From assembly GCA_049644265.1 (NCBI GenBank), contig JBARRO010000022.1:1-16295 (forward strand): a stretch of 16,295 nt of DNA, given 5' to 3'. This stretch comes from JBARRO01 sp049644265 (lineage in GTDB: Bacteria > Bacteroidota > Ignavibacteria > UBA10030). The notes beneath the pieces are model-generated. The model worked only from the letters and a program-made list of their open reading frames with translations, did no database searches and was not told the origin of the DNA. Of this stretch, positions 1 through 6,594 are shown one piece after another; the stretch's first letter is position 1; each line of letters begins with the position of its first letter. The position numbers and the translations under genes are program-made.

Positions 1-341
1 GTGTCACCGTCTCCTATTTTGAATGGCTGAAGAATCTTCAGCATGTCCGGATGGGGAGAATGGGAAAACGATTCGAAGAGAAATCGACGAGCCACCTCAT
101 CACGAGCTTTGAAAACGTATTTGGAAAACCACTTTCCGCCGAGGAAAAGACGAAACTCATCCATGGACCGGACGAGGTTGACCTCGTGAATTCAGGATTG
201 GAAGACACGATGATTGTTGCGTATCGCCAAATATGGGAGACCTGGAAAAAGTATCCGGGGATTGACCTCCGCACTGCGGCGTTCGTATGTTCCATCGAAA
301 AGATCGCGAATTCTTACCTCGAGCTGGGAATTTTCCCCTAA
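1..341 (+). CDS. Glutamate dehydrogenase, C-terminal 112 residues (5' end outside the window), animal-like with antenna-like insert
   Basis: The reading frame enters at base 3, and bases 1-2 would complete a Gly codon. It opens with VTVSYFEWLKN, the hallmark just before the C-terminal helices of Glu/Leu/Phe/Val dehydrogenases, and ends with DLRTAAFVCSIEKIANSYLELGIFP-type sequence. The family interconverts glutamate with 2-oxoglutarate and ammonia. Between SYFEWLKN and DLRTAAF lie 76 residues. Human GDH, recalled from memory, has about 87 at this place, including the allosteric antenna, and the two share landmarks such as the SGL..TM motif. The equivalent stretch of the GDH at 5309-6556 is about 37 residues. 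The catalytic Lys/Asp and the Rossmann motif are off the window, so activity and coenzyme cannot be judged. An ATG at 51 is internal and not a start. Family assignment is firm; the antenna reading is by eye. Confidence 0.9.
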   Translation, partial: VTVSYFEWLKNLQHVRMGRMGKRFEEKSTSHLITSFENVFGKPLSAEEKTKLIHGPDEVDLVNSGLEDTMIVAYRQIWETWKKYPGIDLRTAAFVCSIEKIANSYLELGIFP

Positions 342-604
342 GTGTGTCTTTCAAATTCGGGAATTCCGAGACGAAAGAAATTGAGAATTGCATCTGTCAG
401 AACTTGGAATCCCGGGCGACGCCGTGTGATTTTTTGCAGAAATTTCGCTTGAGGTATCATGGAACGATTGTTGACTGCGGTTGCGCAAAGTTTTTCAACT
501 GCGGACAGTTGTCCGCGAAACACATCTCGAAAAACCGACAGATCTCTCACTTAGCAAATCGCTGTGTAACCCATTCCCGGGTCACTGCCAAAGGAGGCTC
601 TTCA
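342..604 (+). promoter_or_regulatory. 263-bp regulatory gap upstream of gdhA with overlapping inverted repeats
   Basis: I see no gene here. The stretch 471-516 is dense in symmetry. ACTGCGG occurs twice (474-480 and 498-504). TTGCGCAA at 481-488 is a perfect palindrome. CAACTG (496-501) can pair with CAGTTG (506-511), while GCGGACA (501-507) can pair with TGTCCGC (510-516). These two hairpins share bases and exclude each other. TATCAT at 455-460 is a possible -10 element, but no good -35 lies at standard spacing. TTGACT at 471-476 resembles a -35 with only a poor -10 (TTCAAC) 17 nt on. The region could hold an operator or an attenuator for gdhA; neither is proven. Confidence 0.45.
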
Positions 605-1966
605 ATGCCCGACTATACGAACACCTTCATGTCGCACGTCAAAGCAAAGAATCCCAATGAACCGGAATTTCATCAAGCCGTACAGGAGGTACTCGAATCG
701 CTCAACCTGGTTCTCGAACGTTACCCGGAATATCGTTCGGCGAAGATTCTTGAACGGATTGTCGAACCCGAAAGACTCATCATGTTCCGCGTCCCGTGGA
801 TGGATGATCAGGGAGAGATTCATGTCAATCGGGGTTTCCGCATTGAGATGAATAGCGCGATCGGTCCGTACAAAGGAGGTCTTCGGTTCCATCCTTCGGT
901 CACCCTTGGCATTCTAAAATTTCTCGCGTTTGAGCAGGTGTTCAAAAACAGCCTCACAACGCTTCCCATGGGTGGCGGGAAGGGTGGCTCGGATTTCGAC
1001 CCCAAGGGAAAGAGCGATGCCGAAGTGATGCGGTTCTGTCAGAGTTTCATGAATGAACTCTTCCGACATATTGGATCGGACACCGATGTCCCTGCGGGCG
1101 ACATCGGAGTTGGTGGCAGGGAGATCGGCTACTTATTCGGCCAATATAAGAAACTCCGGAATGAATTCACGGGTGTGTTGACGGGAAAAGGTTTGAATTG
1201 GGGAGGATCGCTCATCCGGCCTGAAGCAACGGGGTACGGTGCCGTGTATTTCGCCGCTGAGATGCTTTCGACACGAAAGCAAACACTCGAAGGCAAAACT
1301 TGCCTTGTCTCCGGAAGCGGAAATGTTGCTCAATACACGATTGAGAAGATCAATCAACTTGGCGGGAAGGCCGTGACGGCTTCGGACTCGGCCGGATACG
1401 TATTCGACCCGGAGGGAATCGACAACAAGAAGCTCGATTTTCTGAAAGAACTGAAAAATGTTCGAAGGGGACGGATGAAGGAATATGCCGAGAAATACAA
1501 GAGCGCGACGTACACCGCCGTCGATTCGAAAATGGGGCACAATCCCCTTTGGGATCACAAGGCAAACTGTGCATTCCCGAGCGCGACGCAGAATGAGATC
1601 AATGCCAAGGATGCCCAGAATCTCGTGAAGAACGGGGTCATCGCTGTTGCCGAGGGTGCGAACATGCCCACGACTCTGGACGGTGTGAAGGTCTTTCTCG
1701 ACGCGAAGATTCTCTATGCGCCCGGGAAAGCTGCGAACGCGGGGGGCGTTGCCACATCGGGACTTGAAATGTCCCAGAACAGCATGCGCCTGCCATGGAC
1801 GCGGGAAGAAGTCGACAACCGTCTCCACATGATCATGAAAAGCATCCACAAGACGTGTGTTGAAGTTGCGGAGAGGTTTGGAACTCCCGGCAACTACGTC
1901 AACGGTGCAAATATCGGCGGCTTCCTGAAAGTTGCCGACGCGATGATGGACCAGGGATTGGTGTAG
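605..1966 (+). CDS. gdhA: Glutamate dehydrogenase, E. coli GdhA type (probably NADP-specific)
   Basis: Reversible reductive amination of 2-oxoglutarate with ammonia to glutamate, normally the NADPH-linked ammonia-assimilating enzyme; cytoplasmic, hexameric in this class. The 453-residue product aligns by eye with E. coli GdhA (447) over its whole length. Landmarks are IGPYKGGLRFHPS (about 86-98), the catalytic-Lys motif PMGGGKGGSDFDPKGKS with Lys126, PAGDIGVGGRE with catalytic Asp166, GGSLIRPEATGYG (200-212), the Rossmann motif SGSGNVAQ (236-243), and the C-terminal blocks AEGANMPTT, APGKAANAGGVATSG and NYVNGANIGGF. The frame is open upstream to 287, but the ATG at 605 has an excellent AAGGAGG site at ideal spacing and gives the family-standard N-terminus. 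A strong terminator follows the stop. NADP preference is inferred from subfamily. Nothing is truncated or missing. Confidence 0.97.
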   Translation: MPDYTNTFMSHVKAKNPNEPEFHQAVQEVLESLNLVLERYPEYRSAKILERIVEPERLIMFRVPWMDDQGEIHVNRGFRIEMNSAIGPYKGGLRFHPSVTLGILKFLAFEQVFKNSLTTLPMGGGKGGSDFDPKGKSDAEVMRFCQSFMNELFRHIGSDTDVPAGDIGVGGREIGYLFGQYKKLRNEFTGVLTGKGLNWGGSLIRPEATGYGAVYFAAEMLSTRKQTLEGKTCLVSGSGNVAQYTIEKINQLGGKAVTASDSAGYVFDPEGIDNKKLDFLKELKNVRRGRMKEYAEKYKSATYTAVDSKMGHNPLWDHKANCAFPSATQNEINAKDAQNLVKNGVIAVAEGANMPTTLDGVKVFLDAKILYAPGKAANAGGVATSGLEMSQNSMRLPWTREEVDNRLHMIMKSIHKTCVEVAERFGTPGNYVNGANIGGFLKVADAMMDQGLV

Positions 1967-1983
1967 AGGAGATGAACGCTCAA

Positions 1984-2026
1984 AGAAAATCGGGGTGGCG
2001 TTTGCCGCTCCGATTTTCTATTTTGT
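1984..2026 (+). terminator. Rho-independent terminator after gdhA
   Basis: AGAAAATCGG (1984-1993) pairs perfectly with CCGATTTTCT (2010-2019). The stem extends inward through GGTGGC/GCCGCT with G-U pairs to a small GTTT loop. ATTTTGT follows (2020-2026). The A-rich left flank could let it act in both directions. It sits 18 nt after the gdhA stop, which separates gdhA from the downstream gene and argues against any start of that gene upstream of 2020. Confidence 0.85.
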
Positions 2027-2072
2027 AGGGGGGGACGGTCTGGCGGCGCTGTCGAGTTTAACCGAAGGAGCA

Positions 2073-5000
2073 ATGGAAAAATCCGAGGAGCGATCCGAAG
2101 TGCCAATTGAGTATGTCGATCCCGCGTGGGTGGAGCATGGATACGGCACCCGCTTCCAGGGGTTCCAGAATCTCATGCGCAGGAGGATTCGTGACGTCCT
2201 CCTGGTTTCAAGCCTCTACGACCTCTACCTGTTTGAAGAAGACGGCCGGCTCTACGAGCTCATTCGGAACGAATATCAGGGCCTGCACCTCAGCCATTCC
2301 CCGGAACTCACCAGAGTCTCAAGCGGCACCGAGGCGCTGACCCTTGCCAAGGAAGAGCGGCGCTTCGACCTCATCATTACAACCCTCCACATCGAGGACA
2401 TGACGGCGCTGAAGCTGGCGCGCCTAGTCAAAGAATCCGACCTCGGGGTGCCCGTTGTTCTCCTCGCCTACGACAACAAGGAGCTGAAGGACCTGATGCT
2501 CCATCAGGACACCTCGGTGTTCGAGCGGATCTTCATCTGGCAGGGAGACTTTCGACTGATCATCGGAATCATCAAACACATCGAAGACAAGTTGAACGTC
2601 GACCATGACACCCGCATCGTGGGTGTTCAGTCGATTATCCTGATTGAAGACAATGTACGCTATTACTCTTCCTTCCTCCCCATTATCTATACAGAGATCC
2701 TGAACCAGTCCCAGCGCCTGATTTCAGAGGGAATCAACCTCTCCCACAAATATCTGCGCATGAGGGCGCGTCCGAAGATCCTGCTCTGCGAGAACTATGA
2801 AACCGCCTGGGATTATTTCAAGGACTATGAGGACTACATCCTCGGCGTCATTTCCGACATCGACTTTCTCCGGAATGGCGAGCAGGACCCCCGCGCCGGC
2901 ATCCGTTTTGCAACAGAAGTCAAGAAGCGGCACCCGGATATTCCTATTCTCCTCCAATCGACCACGACGGACTTTGTGGAAGAAACGCGGGCGATGGGTG
3001 TTTCCTTCGTGCTGAAGGACTCCGCGACCTTGCTCCTGGAACTGCGCCAGTTCATGACTCAGTATTTCAGCTTCGGTGATTTTGTGTTCAGAACCCCCGA
3101 CGGGACAGAGGTGGGACGGGCATCCGATTTGAAATCGCTTGAAGGTCAACTCCAGTTTGTCCCGGAAGAGAGCATCCGGTACCACGCCGAGCGAAACCAT
3201 TTCTCAAATTGGCTGAAAGCCCGCACGGAATTCTGGTTGGCCCACAAGCTGCGTCCCCGGAAGGTCTCCGACTACGACTCGGTCCAGTCGCTCAGAGAAG
3301 ATCTGATCTCGTCGTTACAGGAGTATCGTAATCTTCGTCAGCGCGGACTCATTACGGACTTTACCAAGGAGACGTTCGATCCGCAAAGCAGCTTTGCACG
3401 CATTGGTGGCGGGTCGCTCGGTGGAAAAGCGCGCGGTCTGGGATTTGTCAACATCCTCATCAACAACTATTCGGTTCGCGATCGTTTCGAGGGGGTTCAC
3501 ATTTCGGTGCCTCCTGCGATCGTCATAGCGACCGATGTGTTCGACCGGTTCGTCGATGAGAACAACCTCCGCACATTTGCATTAAGCACGCATGATGATG
3601 AGGAAATCACCCGGAGATTTCTTGAGGCGCGGAAATTCCCCGAGGAGACATTTGGGCAACTTGCGGCGTTTCTGGACCTGATCCGGGACCCGCTGGCGGT
3701 GCGATCTTCGAGCCTCCTGGAAGATTCGCAATATCATCCGTTTGCCGGGGTGTACGAGACCTATATGATTCCGAACAACCACCCCGACCCGTTCATGCGT
3801 CTGAGCGAATTGGTGAACGCGATCAAACGGGTATACGCCTCCACGTTCTACCAAAGCGCCAAAGATTACATCAAGGTTACGTCGTACCGACTTGAAGAAG
3901 AGAAGATGGCGGTGATTGTCCAGCGGATGGTGGGGGCTCCTCATGAGAACCGATTCTATCCCGACTTCTCCGGTGTTGCCCGGTCGTATAATTTCTACCC
4001 GATTCCTCCACAAAAGCCACTCGACGGCATCGTCTCGGTTGCGCTGGGATTGGGGAAAACGATTGTTGATGGCGGTGTCACCATCCGGTTCTGCCCGAAG
4101 TATCCCAACCATCTTCTTCAATACCATTCTCCGGCTGAAGCTCTTCAGAACAATCAGAGCGAATTCTTCGCCCTTGATCTTCATGAGAAGCCGCAGGGTT
4201 TCAACGAGACGAAAGACGCCCTCCTGAAGAAACTCAAGATGGAGGTCGCCGAACAAGATGGCGTCCTGCGATTTGTCGGTTCAACGTACTCCCCCGAAAA
4301 CGACACGGTGCACGATGGGCTTTCAAGACCGGGGACACGACTTGTCTCCTTCGCTCCTATCCTGCGCCAAAAGCTTTTTCCACTGCCGCCGCTGATTGAT
4401 TTGTTGCTCGATATGGGGAGCTGGGGCATGGGGACTCCGGTTGAGATCGAATTTGCTGTGTCGATGTCGGTTCCCCCGGGAAACCCGAAGGAATTTGGAC
4501 TTCTTCAGATGCGGCCGCTGGTTCTGAGTCGTGAAACGGAGGAGCTCAACATCGAAGACATTCCGCAGGAACGGCTGATCTGTCAAAGCCACCAGGTGCT
4601 TGGGAATGGAGCCTTGCGAGACCTCTTCGATATCGTGGTGGTGGACATCGAGCGCTTTGAACGGTCGAAAAGCAGAGAGGTAGCCGCCGAAGTGACGAAA
4701 ATGAATGAGAAGTTGCTGTCCCTCGGCCGGCCGTACCTCCTCATTGGGGTCGGACGATGGGGGACGTTGGATCCGTGGCTCGGAATCCCCGTGAAGTGGG
4801 ATCAGATCTCGGGGGCAAAGGCCATCGTCGAGACCGGCCTCAAGGATATGGATGTGACACCGTCACAGGGTTCTCACTTCTTTCAGAATATCACGTCGTT
4901 CATGGTAGGCTACTTCACCGTGAATGCGAGAGCTCAGGAGGGATTTGTCGACTGGCAATGGCTTGCGCGGCAGCCGGCAGTAGAAGAGCTGCACTTCGTC

Positions 5001-5084
5001 AGACTTCTTCGGTTTACAAAACCGGTAGTTGCAAAGATGAACGGCCACCTCAACAAAGGAATCATCCTGAAACCGGAGCCGTAA
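2073..5084 (+). CDS. Two-receiver / PEP-synthase-type ATP-grasp protein, function unassigned
   Basis: A 1003-residue multidomain protein, predicted cytoplasmic (no signal peptide or membrane segment). Residues about 40-172 look like a receiver domain that has lost its acidic pair (S46-S47) and has Thr104 where the phospho-Asp should be. Residues about 186-330 form a second receiver with E192-D193, phospho-acceptor candidate D262 in VISDIDFL, S296/T297 and K315 in FVLKDS. Residues about 440-816 match the PPDK/PEP-synthase N-terminal ATP-grasp domain (PF01326 type): GGGSLGGKARGLGF, AVRSSSLLEDSQYHPFAGVYET, AVIVQRMV, GLGKTIVDGG, EIEFAV and LLQMRPL. Residues about 820-1003 are unassigned, with LLIGVGRWGTLDPWLG and SQGSHFFQNITS. 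The swivelling phospho-His domain and PEP/pyruvate TIM barrel of true PEP synthase are absent. ATG 2073 follows GAAGGAG at only 2 nt; GTG 2100, 9 nt after GAGGAG, is an alternative start. Substrate and partner are unknown; the zinc-ribbon gene follows immediately. Confidence 0.85.
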   Translation: MEKSEERSEVPIEYVDPAWVEHGYGTRFQGFQNLMRRRIRDVLLVSSLYDLYLFEEDGRLYELIRNEYQGLHLSHSPELTRVSSGTEALTLAKEERRFDLIITTLHIEDMTALKLARLVKESDLGVPVVLLAYDNKELKDLMLHQDTSVFERIFIWQGDFRLIIGIIKHIEDKLNVDHDTRIVGVQSIILIEDNVRYYSSFLPIIYTEILNQSQRLISEGINLSHKYLRMRARPKILLCENYETAWDYFKDYEDYILGVISDIDFLRNGEQDPRAGIRFATEVKKRHPDIPILLQSTTTDFVEETRAMGVSFVLKDSATLLLELRQFMTQYFSFGDFVFRTPDGTEVGRASDLKSLEGQLQFVPEESIRYHAERNHFSNWLKARTEFWLAHKLRPRKVSDYDSVQSLREDLISSLQEYRNLRQRGLITDFTKETFDPQSSFARIGGGSLGGKARGLGFVNILINNYSVRDRFEGVHISVPPAIVIATDVFDRFVDENNLRTFALSTHDDEEITRRFLEARKFPEETFGQLAAFLDLIRDPLAVRSSSLLEDSQYHPFAGVYETYMIPNNHPDPFMRLSELVNAIKRVYASTFYQSAKDYIKVTSYRLEEEKMAVIVQRMVGAPHENRFYPDFSGVARSYNFYPIPPQKPLDGIVSVALGLGKTIVDGGVTIRFCPKYPNHLLQYHSPAEALQNNQSEFFALDLHEKPQGFNETKDALLKKLKMEVAEQDGVLRFVGSTYSPENDTVHDGLSRPGTRLVSFAPILRQKLFPLPPLIDLLLDMGSWGMGTPVEIEFAVSMSVPPGNPKEFGLLQMRPLVLSRETEELNIEDIPQERLICQSHQVLGNGALRDLFDIVVVDIERFERSKSREVAAEVTKMNEKLLSLGRPYLLIGVGRWGTLDPWLGIPVKWDQISGAKAIVETGLKDMDVTPSQGSHFFQNITSFMVGYFTVNARAQEGFVDWQWLARQPAVEELHFVRLLRFTKPVVAKMNGHLNKGIILKPEP

Positions 5085-5306
5085 ATGGGAGCCAGACATC
5101 CAGCCCCGAAAAAATCAGAGAGATCGAAGGTCCAGCTTCTTGAGTCCTGTCCGCATTGCGGTGAAAAACTGAGTCCCTGGCAGCAAGTGCTTCTGGGAGT
5201 CGATCGCGCCCTCATGTGCAAACACTGCTGGTATCGCATTATTCTCGACGTTGAGGATGAACAGGAAAACAAAAGCAGTGATTCACAACCACCATCGAAA
5301 GAGTGA
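5085..5306 (+). CDS. Small zinc-ribbon protein (73 aa), hypothetical
   Basis: The ATG directly abuts the stop of the receiver/ATP-grasp gene (TAAATG), and its stop overlaps a possible GTG start of the next GDH, so it is probably translationally coupled in one operon. The protein has CPHC (Cys22, Cys25) and CKHC (Cys45, Cys48), a C-x2-C-x19-C-x2-C pattern typical of a zinc ribbon. An N-terminal basic stretch (KKSERSK) and an acidic, Ser-rich tail (about residues 55-73) flank it. No enzyme family is recognisable. Such a protein could be a metal-binding adaptor or a nucleic-acid- or protein-binding partner of the upstream ATP-grasp protein; that is inference. The tight packing and regular cysteine pairs make it a credible gene despite its size. 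Confidence 0.75.
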   Translation: MGARHPAPKKSERSKVQLLESCPHCGEKLSPWQQVLLGVDRALMCKHCWYRIILDVEDEQENKSSDSQPPSKE

Positions 5307-5308
5307 GC

Positions 5309-6556
5309 ATGCAATCGTACAATTCGTTCGAAGTAGAACAACTCCAGGTTCAGGAAGCGGCCAGAATTCTGAACCTCGACAAGGCGACCACCGACTTGTT
5401 GACATGGCCGCAACGTGAATTCAAGTTCACTCTGCCGGTGAAAATGGACAACGGCGAGGTGAAGATCTTTCACGCATGGCGCATTCAGTACAATTCAGCG
5501 CGGGGGCCCGCAAAAGGAGGAATTCGTTTTCATCCGGATGAGACGGTGGACGTCATCCGGGCGCTCGCCGGTTGGATGACGTGGAAGACCGCGGTGGTCG
5601 ACCTTCCCCTCGGCGGAGGAAAGGGCGGAGTGCTGTGCGATCCCCGTTCCATGTCGGCCCGTGAATTGGAAAACGTCTCGCGGGCGTATGTGCGTGCCGT
5701 GGTGCAATACATCGGTATCGACAAGGATATTCCCGCGCCGGATGTATACACCAACCCTCAGACCATGGCGTGGATGATGGATGAGTACGAAACGATTCTT
5801 GGCAGACATCAACCGGGGGTTTTGACGGACAAACCGTTGCAGGTGGGGGGAACTGAAGGACGCCGTGATGCGACAGCCCGGGGAGGAGTCATCACCGTGC
5901 GGGAGGCCTGCAAGGTCCTGGGAGTTGACCCGACTGGAGCGTATGCGATCCAGGGGTTTGGAAATGCGGGTCAACGAGCAGCATTACTGCATGAGGAATT
6001 GCTGGGGGGAGGGAAACTGATCGCAGTCTGCGATTCCCGCGGTGGGATCCAGAATCCGGCTGGACTGAATCCGAAAGAACTTGTGACGCACAAGCTCAAA
6101 ACCGGATCGGTCGTCGGTTTTCCGGGAGCGAAGTCGATTGCCCGGGAAGCAGTCCTTGAGCTTCCGGTGGAAGTGCTGTATCCGTCAGCACTGGAAAATG
6201 CCATCAATGAACAGAACGCAAAAAATGTCCGGGCAAAGATCGTCTGTGAACTCGCGAACGGACCGACGACTCCTGCGGCAGATCTGATCCTCTACAAGAA
6301 CGGGATTCACGTAATTCCTGACATCCTGGCGAGTGCAGGGGGTGTGACGGTTTCGTATTTCGAGATGGTGCAGGACAGTTACTCGTTCTTTTGGGATGAG
6401 AAGCTCGTTCACGAGCGACTCGATGCAAAGATTACGCGCGCGTATCACTCGGTCCAGGAGGCGATCAAAGAGAAGAAGGTCCATCCCCGCCTCGGAGCGA
6501 TGGTCGTCGGTGTGGCTCGGGTGGCGCAGGCCTGCAAGCTTCGAGGATGGACCTGA
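5309..6556 (+). CDS. Glutamate dehydrogenase, short RocG/Thermotoga/archaeal type (probably catabolic)
   Basis: Oxidative deamination of glutamate to 2-oxoglutarate and ammonia, or the reverse, in the cytoplasm. The 415-residue product has the usual length of the compact GDH class. Visible motifs are ARGPAKGGIRFHPDE with Lys69, LPLGGGKGGVLCDP with catalytic Lys105, IPAPDVYTN with catalytic Asp145, the Rossmann turn GFGNAG (216-221) and its following acidic residue Asp242 (CDSRGG), CELANGPTTPAAD, and DILASAGGVTVSYFE near the C-terminus. It is clearly different from the E. coli-type GdhA at 605 and lacks the antenna-like insert of the partial GDH at 1-341. I chose ATG 5309 with an upstream GAAAGAG; GTG 5303, overlapping the preceding stop, would add two residues. 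Coenzyme (NAD, NADP or dual) cannot be fixed by reading, and a leucine/valine substrate is less likely but possible. Confidence 0.93.
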   Translation: MQSYNSFEVEQLQVQEAARILNLDKATTDLLTWPQREFKFTLPVKMDNGEVKIFHAWRIQYNSARGPAKGGIRFHPDETVDVIRALAGWMTWKTAVVDLPLGGGKGGVLCDPRSMSARELENVSRAYVRAVVQYIGIDKDIPAPDVYTNPQTMAWMMDEYETILGRHQPGVLTDKPLQVGGTEGRRDATARGGVITVREACKVLGVDPTGAYAIQGFGNAGQRAALLHEELLGGGKLIAVCDSRGGIQNPAGLNPKELVTHKLKTGSVVGFPGAKSIAREAVLELPVEVLYPSALENAINEQNAKNVRAKIVCELANGPTTPAADLILYKNGIHVIPDILASAGGVTVSYFEMVQDSYSFFWDEKLVHERLDAKITRAYHSVQEAIKEKKVHPRLGAMVVGVARVAQACKLRGWT

Positions 6557-6594
6557 TTATTCCTGCGAAACAAACTTCCTGATCATTGACAATC

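Noticed and set aside
327..340. GGGAATTTTCCC hairpin at the end of the partial GDH as a terminator
   Set aside because: The stem is short and A/T-rich, lies inside the coding end, and no T run follows.
355..370. Palindrome around GAATTC (CGGGAATTCCG)
   Set aside because: It is short, of the kind expected by chance, and not linked to any promoter or start.
287..604. N-terminal extension of gdhA to an upstream ATG at 287
   Set aside because: It would overlap the partial GDH and run through the repeats and the AAGGAGG site; the family N-terminus begins at 605.
1133..1849. Long reverse-strand open frame (238 codons) inside gdhA
   Set aside because: It lies wholly within a well-supported GdhA on the other strand, has no recognisable domain, and reads as a codon-bias shadow.
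3582..4256. Reverse-strand open frame of 224 codons
   Set aside because: It is antisense to the ATP-grasp domain, whose motifs are intact in the + frame; no start site or domain is visible in the reverse frame.
2073..5084. Calling this gene PEP synthase or pyruvate phosphate dikinase
   Set aside because: Only the ATP-grasp domain is present; the phospho-His and PEP/pyruvate-binding parts cannot be found.
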